Part shown: piece after piece, positions 46,542 to 57,480 of the stretch
How positions within the stretch are numbered: position 1 is the first letter of the stretch
Layout: each line of letters starts with the position of its first letter
From: Pinus tabuliformis
Lineage: Eukaryota; Streptophyta; Pinopsida; Pinales; Pinaceae
NCBI GenBank assembly: GCA_031772625.1
Contig: CM062815.1
Coordinates: forward strand, 116,444,989-116,508,988
Direction: 5' to 3'
DNA length: 64,000 nucleotides
Position numbers and translations under genes: made by a program
Notes under the pieces: generated by a model
What the model was told of the DNA's origin: nothing
The model's database searches: none
The model's input: only the letters and a program-made list of their open reading frames with translations

Positions 46542-47572
46542 AGGACGCACATCTAATCAGCACACGGGGCACCCTACCCAATAGAATCTGCCACAGCAAC
46601 CAAATCACTAGATCAGAGGTCAGAACAGACCAGATTGAAAGAATTTGTATCAGCAGTCGGCTCAGAAGCTCACTTCAAGGCAGGGGAATCACGATCCATA
46701 GACCAGAAAATCGTCCTTGCCACAAAAAAATCGAATTCAGTCAAGATATGATCAGAAACAGTCAGTGGAGCATCGGGAAGAGCAGATCCCTCTCCCGCCT
46801 TCGTATTCGCAGAAACTCTCTAAATACCCCTTTAGCGCAAAAGCTACAACCCACAGTCGAAATTCTCTGCGGTAAACTTGGGAGAGAAGCCTATTTTGCA
46901 GCCTATCTCTGTAAGCCAGAAAGAAGGAATGCTGTAGAGTGTGTTAGAGGATTCGTTCTCACTCTATCAAAAAGTGGGAGCGCTGCCAAGCTTAATCGAG
47001 TCTCCCCAAGCGGTATAAGCGACAGCTTCAGGCAATCTAATAGCATTCTCTTAAGTGCTCGTAATACTCCCGAGAGCCTGAGTAGAACTACCCCCTTTAA
47101 CAGCAAAGCGAGCCGACAGCATCAAGGACAAAAGCAAAGGAACAGCGCCACTATTCAGACAAAGGAGTCAATGGAACGCCCAGAGGAATGTTTCCACTGC
47201 CGGGACCTGAACATGGAGTTTAATGAAGTCCGAGCTCAACAGAGAGCCTTGGAGGACCTAGTCCGCAGCATGGAGAATCGGATGGAGGACCAAGTCCGTA
47301 GCTTGGAGAATCGGTTGGAAGAGCAAGTCAAAATCCTTCACGATAAGTATAGAGCAGAGATGAATCTCTTTCTGCACAGGGTCCACTCCCTTCATGAACA
47401 ATTCAGTACTCTACACAACAGATGCTGCCACGCTGAAGAGCGGATTGAAATTCTCAAGCAAATGATGGACAAGAAAGACGCTACATCCTCCTCCAGCGCC
47501 AAGCCAATCGCAGCTGACCAGGATCCAGAGGGATCAACTGCAAGAAAGATGAGCCACATCGAGATTGACTAG
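46538..47572 (+). CDS. LINE third ORF: basic N-terminus plus coiled coil, unknown function
   Basis: 344 residues, uninterrupted, starting at an ATGA overlap with the ORF2 stop. I do not recognise its family. Residues 1-210 are rich in Arg, Ser and Asn (for example KSRSLSRLRIRRNS at 81-94) and look basic and partly disordered, suitable for nucleic-acid binding. Residues about 223-312 form a heptad-patterned coiled coil, with an 11-residue direct repeat, RSMENRMEDQV (243-253) and RSLENRLEEQV (254-264), encoded by a 33-bp tandem duplication. A CFHC pair sits at 218-221 just before it, and CC at 296-297 within it. The tail is acidic and Ser-rich. A shorter product from Met212 is possible. Coiled coils are common in LINE ORF1 proteins, where they drive trimers, so an accessory RNA-binding or assembly role is a fair guess. 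Most plant LINEs have two ORFs. It could also be captured host sequence. Confidence 0.75.
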   Translation: MKDAHLISTRGTLPNRICHSNQITRSEVRTDQIERICISSRLRSSLQGRGITIHRPENRPCHKKIEFSQDMIRNSQWSIGKSRSLSRLRIRRNSLNTPLAQKLQPTVEILCGKLGREAYFAAYLCKPERRNAVECVRGFVLTLSKSGSAAKLNRVSPSGISDSFRQSNSILLSARNTPESLSRTTPFNSKASRQHQGQKQRNSATIQTKESMERPEECFHCRDLNMEFNEVRAQQRALEDLVRSMENRMEDQVRSLENRLEEQVKILHDKYRAEMNLFLHRVHSLHEQFSTLHNRCCHAEERIEILKQMMDKKDATSSSSAKPIAADQDPEGSTARKMSHIEID

Positions 47573-47789
47573 CCATGTTTTGTAAATGTAAATTTTGGGG
47601 ACAGCAGTATGTTAAAATCTATAGTAGTATAAGTAGCAATAGGAACAGTCCAGCTAAAGTAAGGACCAAGGAAAAATTCCTTTTTGTAATTCCTTGGCCC
47701 CAAAATGCTCCTGAAGCATCTTATGTAAGGCTTTAGCCTCCTCCTTTTTTCAGATTAATGCATAGCACCCGACCTTTGTCTAAAAAAAA
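47573..47789 (+). other. LINE 3' UTR and A tail
   Basis: About 209 bp after the third ORF, ending TTTGTCTAAAAAAAA. It contains TTTTGTAATTCCTTGGCCCC and a T-rich run (CTCCTTTTTTCAG) near the end. A tail of eight A (47,782-47,789) runs into the right target duplication. This region should hold the RNA signal recognised by the ORF2 protein; that is family knowledge, not visible here. Confidence 0.85.
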
Positions 47790-47805
47790 CAATATGAGAC
47801 ATGAA
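47788..47805 (+). repeat. LINE target-site duplication, right copy
   Basis: AACAATATGAGACATGAA, identical to 40,878-40,895. Confidence 0.95.
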
Positions 47806-48544
47806 AATAAGAAATCACACACATGCACAATAATTTTCTAGGGGAAAGAAACTGTTAAAAAACCCTTAAGCCTGCTTGTAGTGATCAGATGAACAAACAC
47901 TGTATTACAATTGCTAGCTCAATCTGAGCTCAACCTGCAAGTGAATAACCTTTCTCTTTGCCCAGTGAGAAGCTCTAACCCAAGCTTAGTTAATTTCTAC
48001 CTCTACTTGAGCCCCTATTTCCTTGTGTAATTCCTAAGGAATTAGGCCCCTATTATTTAGGAAATTTCCCCAATTGATTTCACAATTCCCAAGGTTTCTC
48101 ATTTGGTTGCATGAAACACCTGTACACTCAAGAGTAGTCTACAACTGATGTTACACTACCTTGGAATCTCCACCAAAACTGGGGAACTCAAATTCTCTAC
48201 ATGCACTAGATATTTTGGGTTGATTGATCAGTTAATTGGATGATCACTGAGTTAGACTGTTGTCCCACTGCATAACTGACCTTCCACTAGTTCCATCAAT
48301 AATTAGAACTAGTTTAACTGAATACAACTTGAAATAACTGACCTTGATTTCTACAAATTAGCAATCACACATGCTTAACTGAACTCCAAGCCCTCTAACT
48401 CGAATTTACTCAGAAAACTGAGTGACAAGAGCCATGTCACACAAGTTAACTGCTTCCAAGTTGTCTGCTGATGTGGAAATTCGAATTTTATCAATTTAAC
48501 CAAGGAAAAATCAAATTGATACTTTCTTGCTTCATTGTTCAACA

Positions 48545-50010
48545 CTCCTCTCAGCAAGAAAGGTATTATCAACCACCCCTATCCTCCACCTATGGAATTC
48601 GAACTTCCCTCTAGAAAAATCCTTTGTCAAGATTTTAACATCTTGTTCCTCTGTTGGAATGTATTGTAGCAACATTATCCGCCTCTGCACATAGTCTCGT
48701 AAATGATGATACCAAATATCTATATGCTTGGATCAATCGTGAAATACCATAATCTCAGAGAGCTTGATTCAAATCTAATTATCACAATAGATCACAGTTG
48801 GATCCATCATCTGACCAAACAGTCCCACAAGTATCTTTCTCATTGATATCACCTCACATGATGCTTGAATCACAACCATGTATTCTGCTTTTGCTGAGCT
48901 GAGTGCCACAGATCTTTGCTTCTCGTTGTACCAGGAATCCACTATGGACCCAACATTGAGAATTCCACTTGATGTACTCTTTTGCTCGGATGGACCCCTT
49001 GCCCAATCTGCATTTGTGAAGCCACACAACTTCACTCCCTTTGTCCGTTTGTACCATAATCCATACTGGATAGTGCCTTTGAGGTACAGTAAAACATGCT
49101 TTGGTGCCTTCCAATACAATTTGGTCTACCTAGTCATATCTTGGCTCAGCTGGTTGACTACATAGCACATATTTGGTCGTGTGTTCACAAGATACATTGA
49201 GTGAACCCACTAGTTGTCGATAAATGGTAGCATCCACCTCTTCACTTAAAGTGGAATCCTCCTTCCTCTGGTTGGTCACTTGAGGAGTCTCCATGGGTTT
49301 ACAACTCTCCATGAAGAATCTTTGTAGTATATCATTTTCATAATTTCCTTGAGACGCACACAATTCCCCATTGCGTTACCATACTTCCAACCTGAGGAAG
49401 TAGTACATGAGACCCATGTCCTTCATTTCAAATTCCCTTGCAAGTTCCTCCTTGCAAGATCTGATCAACTTCTCATCTCCTGTAAAAATTAAATCATCAA
49501 CATATACTATAATAATAAACAATTGACCTTCTACCAAGATATGATAGAGGATTTCTTTTGCTTCACTTTTGGTGAAGCCCAAACCAATGAGATAATTGTC
49601 AATCTTGGTGTACCAAGCACAAGGTGCTTGTTTGAGATTATACAATGCTCACTTGAGTCTGCACACATGAGACTCATGATCAAATGTCTCAAAATATTTT
49701 GGTTTCTCAATGTAACCTCCTCCTCAATAACCCCATTGAGAAATATTGTTTTTACATCCATCTTGTGGATCTTCAACCCCATCAGCACAATTAGTGCAAG
49801 AATTGATCTAATGGATGAATACCTTGCTATAGGAGAAAAGGTTTCCTCACAGATAATTCCCTCAACTTGAGAGAACACTTTGGCCGCAAATTTGGCCTTA
49901 TACTTCCATATTCTTCCATCTGTTGCATTCTTTACCTTGAAGATCCATCTCGAACCCACAACTGATTTATCTGCTAGTCTTGGGACCACTTCCCAAACAC
50001 TGTTATTCAT
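48545..50010 (-). pseudogene. Copia RT and RNase H region
   Basis: On the minus strand the copia RT is shown by WEVVPRLADKSVVGSRWIFK, KTIFLNGVIEEEV, MYNLKQAPCAWYTKID and IVYVDDLIFTG (about 49,376-50,010). RNase H follows at about 48,775-49,120 with TNADWARG, TSSGILNVGSIVDSW and VALSSAKAEYM. Order and motifs are those of Ty1/copia pol. Fossil. Confidence 0.92.
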
Positions 50011-51200
50011 GATGGATTCATATTATTCCACCATGGAATCAACCCAAACAGGTTGCTCTACTTCTTCCTCGAAAGAGTATGGATCAATTTGTATAAGCTT
50101 AGTCATTAGAGCCATGTAGCTAGTGTACCTCTCAGGTGACCTCCTTTACCTGTGAAAATTTGAAGGATCTCCCACATTATCCCTTGCATCTTACACAAGT
50201 CTATCAACTTCCCTAGTTCTTTTTCTGCCTTCTCTAGATGGTTTTGCATGAGTGGATGTCTCCACTCTCTGCTCCTCAATTTGTGGTTGCTCCACAACTT
50301 CTTGAGGCTCCTCCTTTGGAGCTAAAATCTCCTCTTCTGGTGGGATCTGAAGCTCCCTCTCAAGAGAACACCACATCACTTTCTCCTTATCAAACTTTAC
50401 ATCAGTTCGCATAACTATCATTTTGAGGGATGGTAAGTACGAATGGTAGTTATGTGGAGTTTCCGTGTAACCCAAAAATAATCCCAACTCTGATGTTGGC
50501 TCAAGCCTTTTTCTAGAATATTTGGAGAGATGGCATTAAACAAAGGCTCCAAAAATCCTGAAGTGAGACATATTTGACTTTCTCCCCGAGAAAGCCTCCT
50601 CCAGTGTAATCATACCAAGAATCCGATGAGGACTCCGGTTCTGCAAGTAGATTACTATGTTACTTTCCTCTACCCAGAAATGTAGTGTTAGGCCTTGGTC
50701 ATGTAGCATAGCTCTCGCAACTCCAACAATGCTTCAGTCCTTTCTCTCAGATACCCCATTCTGCTGTGGGTTGCGGGGTGTTGTTAGCTCTCTTCAAATG
50801 CCTTCTTTCGCACAAAAAAACCTTGAAGTCATTCGAAACATACTCACCTCCATTGCTGCTCATGAGACCCTTTACCTTCTTATCGATATCTTTCTCAACT
50901 AGTGCCTTGAATTCTACAATCTTAGAGAATGTCTTATTCTTCTTCCACATGAAGAAGATCTAGCACTTCCTTGAGAAATCATCAATAAAAATAACAAAAT
51001 ATTTATGTCTGGCAGTGGAGGCTGTTGAGAAGGGTCCACAAACATTAGAGTGGAATCTTTCCAAGACTGCATGTGCTTTGCTATCTTGATCATGGAATTT
51101 GGATTTTACAGACTTACCTAAGGTACAACCTTTCCAGGCATCTTGTTGCTCAAATGATCCTTTGGGGAGGCCAGTGGTTATTTGCTACATATTTTTTAAG
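50011..51200 (-). pseudogene. Copia integrase region
   Basis: The integrase core signature is readable at about 50,750-50,950: KTFSKIVEFKALVEK, GLMSSNGGEYVSNDFKVFL and NNTPQPTAEW, matching the copia S-D-N-G-G-E-Y and TPQQNG motifs. Toward the RT side, at about 50,190-50,490, lies the usual spacer, with MGLFLGYTETPHNYHSYLP. Fossil. Confidence 0.85.
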
Positions 51201-52508
51201 GAACCATGATGCAAATGGCCCAATCTCCTATGTTAGAGCTCACCGACATCGCGAATCTACCCTTTCTTTGCCTTATTGCGTAATGCAACACAATCTTCCA
51301 CATCTAGCTTGTACAGGTTCTTCACATGAACCCCGATCTGCTTCACCTGTCTAGTGGCTATTGGTCTCTGGAATGCTTCCCCTTTGCTAAAGATCACATC
51401 GTAACCACGATCTTCCAAAACTACAAGAAAGATGAGATTCTTCTTCAAGCCTAGCACAAACATGACACCTTTGAGACAGAGAGGGGATCTTGACTCCCTT
51501 TGAAAGGTTACTATACCAATCCTAGTCACATTGTACCTTCCATCATCCCCCAACTTAATATGCATATGGAAGTCTTTCTCCTCCAAGTTACTGAAAACTC
51601 TCTAACCTTGTCATGTGGAATGAGGCACCAGAGTCCAAGTACCACACACTACCCATCACTGTGATGGCCATGCATGCGATAAGGGTGAAGTCAAGCTCGA
51701 ACTATGAAGCCAAAGCTTCACCTGCTCCTCCTCTTGAGTTCTTCTTACTAGACTTTTTGTGTGGACACTTCGTAGCATAGTGCCTAAATTCATGACAATT
51801 GAAGCATTTTATTTTGGACAAGTCTTTCTTCCTTCCCCCTTGGCTGGATTTTGGTTTGGTTTGAAATTTCTTCCCTTTTCCCTTCTTTCCCTTTCCAACC
51901 AATGAAAAATTTTCTTCATCCTCTACTTTGGATGAAGTTCCATCCCGATTATTTCTCCTGAACTCTTCTTGGACCAACCCAGACCACAACCTTTCCCACT
52001 TTAGTAAATTTTGCCTTCCATTCATTGAGTCCCAGTAGCTATGCCAGGTTTTAGGAAGGCGTAGAAGAGATAGGCTCACTAGGTTATCTTCTAAAATAGT
52101 CACACCAACCCTTCCAAGCTCGTCCCAAACTTGTGTAAATCTGGTGAGATACTGCGTAATAATGTCATTCTTATACATCTTGATATTTTGAAGTTTGTCT
52201 TTGAGGGCTAGTTTTTTATGGTCATTTCTATTCTGAAATAGATCTGTCAGTGCTTGTCACATTTCGAAAGGAGTGTCTTTCGCATGGATATTTGAAACAA
52301 TGTGGTCTCGTAGTTCCTCTAATATTTTTCTCCTCGCCTTGGTTGCATCTTTCTTCCATTGAGCTAGGTTTTGGGCATCAATTGATCCTAGTTTTGCAAT
52401 GTTTGTCTTGACATATTTTAGCAATTCATTATCATCAAGCACTTCCTCCATGTGGTCCTTCCATGCAATGAAATTCGAGATGCCTTCGAAGGAATACTCT
52501 AATCTCAA
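51201..52508 (-). pseudogene. Copia gag and protease region
   Basis: The gag part has the MRLEYSFEGISNFIAWKDHM opening (FxGxNxxxW type), a UBN2-like middle (YLTRFTQVWDELGRVG, then LRLPKTWHSYWDSM) and a nucleocapsid knuckle, CFNCHEFRHYATKC, at about 51,753-51,794. The protease region follows at about 51,257-51,650, with MHIKLGDDGRYNV and LKGVMFVLGLKKNLI, the segment that ends copia proteases before integrase. Fossil. Confidence 0.87.
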
Positions 52509-52617
52509 CTCGTTGAAGGTAATATCCCCAACTTTGAAGAGATCTTGCTACACTGAAGCTGCAAATTCGAACCTCCTGAGGAAAAACTTCAAAATTCCTA
52601 TTCTAATGTGAATCCAA

Positions 52618-52628
52618 CTCCGATACCA
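52618..52628 (-). other. Primer-binding site of the copia element
   Basis: On the minus strand TGGTATCGGAG directly follows the LTR end TTTCTACA. It matches the initiator-Met type TGGTATCAGAG with one difference. Confidence 0.85.
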
Positions 52629-53473
52629 TGTAGAAATATGGTGTAAAATTACAACTACTCAAGAAATTTTAATCTAAATCAAGAGACACAATTATACTCT
52701 ACTACTATGTAGAATTCAATTCACAATTTATGACAATAATCTCGGACATGCAAATAAGAAATCACACACATGCACAATATTTTTCTAGGGGAAAGCAACT
52801 GATAAAATCTAATAAGATGAATCAAGACTATATTACAATTGCTAGGTCAATCTCAGATCAACCTGCAAGTGAATAACCTATCTCTTTGCTAAATGAGAAA
52901 CCCTGACCTAGACTTAGCCAATTTCTGCCTCTGCTTGAGCCCCTTTTTCCTTGCACAATACCTAAGGAATTAAGCCCCTATTATTTAGGAATTTTCCTCC
53001 AATTTATTGCGTAATTCCAAAGGTTTCTCATCTGGTTGCATGCAACACATGTACACTCAAGACTAGTCTACAAATGATGTTACACTACCTTGGAATCTCC
53101 ACCACAACTGGGGAACTCAAATTCTTTGCTTGAAATAGCTATTTTGGGGTGATTGATCAGTTAACTAGATGATCATTGAGTTAAACTGTTGTCCCACTAC
53201 ACAACTAACCTTCCACTAGTTTCATCAACAGTTAGAACTAGTTTAAGTGGATACAACTTGAGATAATTGACCATGACTACTACAAATTAGCAATCACACA
53301 TGCTTAATTGAACTCCAAGCCCTTTAACTTGAATTTACTGAACTAACTAAGTGACAAGAGACATGCCACACAAGTTAACTACCTCCAAGTTGTCTGATGA
53401 TGTGGAAATTTGAATTTTCTCAATTTGACCAAAACAAAATCAAATTGAGACTTTCTTGTTGCATTTTTCAACA
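52629..53473 (-). repeat. 5' LTR of the copia element
   Basis: 845 bp from TGTAGAAATATGG to TTTTTCAACA on the plus strand. It matches the split LTR at 40,772-48,544 and the solo LTR at 879-1,745. Confidence 0.92.
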
Positions 53474-54404
53474 TTATCTATGCCTCTAAAACCTATTCCT
53501 ATGCCTTTATGTTATGTTTTCCTATTCAACTTTTCTTCTATTCTTAAGGCAATGTGATAGGCTTAATTAATAGTTCAAAAATAATGCGTACTCATTTCAT
53601 CTTGAATCAAGTATTTCAGTCCATTCACATACCTTGTGACATTTATGTTTCCTTTATACCTGATGAAAGTGACAGTCTGAAAAAATCCTTGGTGTACTCA
53701 TGAACAAAGGTCTCATTTTGCTTTAGATTCTGGACTTGTTTATACAAATTATGCTAGTAATTAACAGGCAAAAAGTTATCCTTGATCTTCATGACCATAT
53801 TCTTCCAAGTATTGATCTTCTCTAGCTAATTATCGACTTTGTCTTTCTATAACATATACCACCACAGTGCAACATGACCCTTCAACTTTGTCATGGAAAT
53901 TTTTACTTGATTTGGATCCTGGACATTTTCATACTCAAAGTATCTTTTGAGTTATCCAATCCAATCGATGAGCACATCAACACTCAGATTGCCATCATAA
54001 CAGGAAATTTCAACTCTTGTACTGCCTCTATTCCTAAAATATGAAATCAACCTCGTTGTTGGGTCTCTCTGTTCAAAATATTTTTCTTCATCAATTTCTT
54101 CTTCGGGATCTGAATCTACTTCTGCATCTCCATTTCGTTTATGCTCCAACTCTTCTATTCTTCGTCTTAACTTTTCTATCTCTCAATTTCCTACACCTCC
54201 TCATCCCACTCCCGTTCTCCTCAATGAAATCCTTACAAGTTGTAAATGTTTAACCAACATCCACATACACCAACCCAGGTTCTATGACCTAACTTGTACC
54301 TTTAACACTCATGTTTTACAACCACTGATAAGGTTTCCTGGTACCCTGTTACATAAAGCAATTCAAGTTGCAAAGCATATAACGAATCCCATTCTAATAC
54401 CACT
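53474..54404 (-). pseudogene. gag region of the gypsy element (far side of the nest)
   Basis: It resumes the gypsy element to the right of the copia insertion. On the minus strand a gag-type stretch at about 53,950-54,150 reads SYFRNRGSTRVEISCYDGNL and then VDVLIDWIG, which is the F-G plus D-W opening of the capsid domain. The primer site, TGGTATTAGAATGG, is at about 54,390-54,403 beside the LTR. Fossil. Confidence 0.75.
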
Positions 54405-55326
54405 TGACACAACTCAGGTTTTGTAGATTTCACAACGCCTATAGAATCTAAATAATTGTTATAGAGCGCACATCCCAGACCATTATAATTTGGATACTAT
54501 ATTAATTAATTTAAGGACTAAAACACAAAGCATAAACATAGTGTAATTCAATCATGCTCATAAGAACACTAAAAGGGATTCAAATATATCTTATTTCATT
54601 CAAATGTGTTGTTAGAGAAAAGAATACAAATCTAAGAAATAAGTTCTCAGAGAACTTGAAATTCCCCATGTTGTTACACAACAATTCCACACACGATAAC
54701 TAAAAACCCTCACTAACTCATACAATAGGCAAGCACGCTCTCTGAAAGTCGTGCAATAGCAAAAACAGATGCCAACAGTCCAATAGCCAAAGCCCGAGAG
54801 TCGAAGCGAACCTGCAGAAAACGAAGAGGCCAAAAGCAAAAAAGTCCCTTTTCTTCCATGTTCATGCAATTTATCCTCACACTCCTTGCCTCTTCGTATT
54901 CCACTAAAACAAATAGCTTCCCATGTCGCTGATTGTTTCACCTTCCAGAACTGAGTTGATTCGCTTCCTCTTAGTGTGTGGACAACCAAATTTGTAACCT
55001 CCATCTATCGTCATAACACATCCAATACTAGTTGTCTTGTAGCAATGCGACCAAATAATTGTCATTTTTGAATGTGTTAGCAACTCCATGTAGTAGGAGT
55101 ATCAACACGCACTCCTAGGAGTGTTAGTAACTCGAGAGCAGTTGTTGCTTTAATAAAATACAATTACGTGAGTAACAACAAATACTGGACGGGTTTATCA
55201 ACAACTAACATAATAGGTGTATCAACAACATAAAACACATGGGAGTAACAACACTTATTACGAACTCAACATAAACTTGTTTTTGGTTGATGAGGATTGC
55301 CCGAGGCCAAGAATGCTCCTGCATCA
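54405..55326 (-). repeat. 5' LTR of nested-host gypsy element
   Basis: TGACACAACTCAGG to CCTGCATCA, 922 bp, partner of 36,122-37,008. It carries a local variation of 'taggtgtatcaacaac'-type short repeats at about 55,085-55,230 that makes it longer than its partner. Confidence 0.85.
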
Positions 55327-57480
55327 TGGAAGATTCAAAGGCTACCATAAAACAAATGGTATTGAACAAATCCCCATTTTAAAACTTATTGGAATTAATT
55401 ATATCTCAACCTAAACAAGAGGCTACCAAATTTAGCAACATCAAGTATTATCATTTGTTGTAGGAAAACAACCACTAAGTGGATGGGTTCATCAATGTAG
55501 CCACATATAAAAAACTAAAGGTCATCAAAATCAATGGCATCATTAAGAATCAACCCATACCATACTTCTTTTAACATGAGGACAAGGACATGTATCAAGC
55601 CATTAAAGCTTCAAATGGTACATAGCAACAAAATGCAATCTTGTAGAAGGAAGAGTTGTGAGATGAGAATTCAACTTCCCCATCACATGCTTAGGCACTT
55701 GTTTTCAAATGTATTTTAATCCACTGTAAGAAATTACATCCATTAAGGTGGGATTATGGCTCAAATTATTAGGAAATGAAGATGGAAAGCCTGGTCTTCA
55801 AGTACGTGCAATAACTTGGCAAGCCTCTTTGTTTGTCTAGTTTGGGTTGTGTTTGCATGGAAGTTTTCTATCTAAGTAGCTCTACAAGCGAGTCTCTTCC
55901 ACTGAGCCATTCCATCTCAACAGGGTTTACATTTTCTTGGATTGCTTCAAGTTTAGTCTTGGAGGATTGATCTACACATTTGACTCTACTTCAAGTGGCA
56001 TTTAACTTCTTTAATCTAGTCACTCATTGAATTTAGGAAGTCTTATTTGGTTAGGTTGGATCACAAGCATGAAGAGCTTATAAAGGAGTAATATTGGGGT
56101 CTTAGGGGATTGTGTGTGGGGCAAGGAACTTGGACAATGGGTAGCACTGAGAACCTAAAAGTAGTTTGGTGTATTGGCTACTATATAGTTTTGACAGATT
56201 TTTTGAAGCTATAGGAAATTAGGTAGGTCATTAGTAACCATAAAGAGTCCACAAAATGCCACAAAACATCCATTTTATCAATCAATACAAAAGTTCATGA
56301 GAATGAACATAGGGCCATACCTCTAATTAAAAAAATCACGGGGGTTCTTGTTTAACAAAAACATCAAATAGTTATCATTGAAGTGGAATGCAATGCTAAG
56401 AAATGGTTTTAAATTTGAGTAAGGGAGATCAATCTAGGACTTCTAACCAAAGGTAGTATTTAATTCAATCCATTAGGATATTAAGGAAGAAAATACGATG
56501 CACCAACTTATTGAAGACATGGAAATAGTAAAGAAAAACTTGGGCCCACTAAATGCAGGCATAGGTGAAGTAGCTAGTCAACATGCTTTCTGTTAAGTTT
56601 CATGTTTTTACAAAGTTATTAAAATCCTAAGAATATATTGCAAAATTCATAGCATCAAGGGAATTTTTTCCTAAATATTTTGGTAGGCTTTATATAGTTA
56701 CGTAGTCGACATTATTTTATATTTTTATCTAAAAGCTTTGAAACTAAATCTCGATGTAAATTTGTTGTCGAAATTACTTCAACTTTTTTAATATAATATT
56801 CCTAGTTACAGATTAAAAACAGAAAGAAAAATATTAAAATTAGCAACTATTATCACCGAGGTCAATTTCGTTGAAGGTCTCTTTTATCTCTTTTTATATT
56901 TAATATGATAATTTATAATATTTTTCATAATTTAATATAATATTTATTCAAATAATTTGATTTTAAAAATGAATCAAATATGATCTATAATTTTTTTTAT
57001 GATTTAATATGCATGTTATCGCTTTATGTAATATTAATATTAACAACTATTATCATCAAGGTTTCTTTACTTTTCTTGAAGTCCCATTTTATCTCATTTA
57101 CAATAGAATAATAATTTATTAATATTTATTGTGATTCGATAGAAGAATGAAATAAACAAATTGTTTTTAAAAATGATTCATTAATATTTTTTGTGATTCT
57201 ATAGAAGAATGAAATAAACAAATTGTTTTTAAAAATGATTCAAAAATCTATAAACAAATTGTTTTTAAAAATGATTCAAAAATGTTTTCCTGATTTAATA
57301 TGTAATATGTTATCACTATTCTAATATTATATTGACAAGTATCATCACCAAACTCAATTTAAGTGAAGATCTATTTTTTCTTTTTATTGTAATGTAATAA
57401 TATAGAAATATTTTTAGGATTTAGGGATTAAATCTCACCTCCTAATTCAATTGATATTTCATTTGATGGCTTTGAAACTA
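55327..57480. other. Unassigned AT-rich DNA to the right of the nest
   Basis: No coding domain was recognised. The right half (56,840-57,420) holds degenerate tandem repeats. Whether the left part continues the old LINE on the far side of the gypsy insertion could not be settled by eye. Confidence 0.4.
56840..57420. repeat. AT-rich tandem duplications
   Basis: A 62-bp unit 'ttaatattt..gtgattc.atagaagaatgaaataaacaaattg..' is duplicated head to tail at 57,118-57,180 and 57,181-57,242, with few differences. Its second half, 'aaacaaattgtttttaaaaa', appears a third time at about 57,252-57,278. A longer, more diverged unit beginning 'taacaactattatcaccga' recurs at about 56,842, 57,040 and 57,331. 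Confidence 0.78.

Larger units (their letters stand above)
40896..47789 (+). mobile_element. Complete LINE (plant L1 type) with three ORFs
   Basis: A 6.9-kb non-LTR retrotransposon inserted in the copia 3' LTR. Parts in order: GC-rich 5' leader of 85 bp, ORF1, ORF2, a third ORF, about 210 bp of 3' UTR, and an eight-A tail. Exact 16-18 bp target duplications and three long uninterrupted frames show it is the youngest insertion here. Its base composition is clearly richer in G+C than the surrounding DNA. The presence of both ends argues against the 5' truncation usual for LINEs. It moved by target-primed reverse transcription, judging by the A tail and target duplication. Confidence 0.96.
40772..48544 (-). 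repeat. 3' LTR of the copia element, split by the LINE
   Basis: The outer parts 40,772-40,895 and 47,806-48,544 line up in order with 52,629-53,473 once the LINE and one target duplication are removed. The join falls inside the shared 'gacatg..aataagaaatcac' stretch. The end TTCAACA is followed by CTCCTCTCAGC, the complement of a polypurine tract. Confidence 0.93.
40772..53473 (-). mobile_element. Ty1/copia family B element, inserted in the gypsy gag and itself hit by a LINE
   Basis: LTRs at 52,629-53,473 (5') and 40,772-48,544 (3', interrupted by the LINE) flank an internal region in copia order: gag with CCHC knuckle, protease, integrase, RT, RNase H. The primer site TGGTATCGGAG (initiator-Met type) abuts the 5' LTR. 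The flanking 5-mers ttact/ttatc are only partly alike. The LTRs are roughly 85-90% identical by eye. Fossil with many breaks, younger than the gypsy element and older than the LINE. Confidence 0.92.
36122..55326 (-). mobile_element. Ty3/gypsy chromovirus hosting nested copia and LINE insertions
   Basis: LTRs at 36,122-37,008 and 54,405-55,326 share their whole length. The flanking 5-mers tggga and tggaa form a duplication with one difference. On the minus strand the internal order is primer site, gag, CCHC knuckle, protease, RT, RNase H, integrase, chromodomain. The copia element at 40,772-53,473 splits it in the gag region. The LTRs are only about 85% identical by eye, so this is the oldest layer of the nest. 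Fossil with many breaks. Confidence 0.9.
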
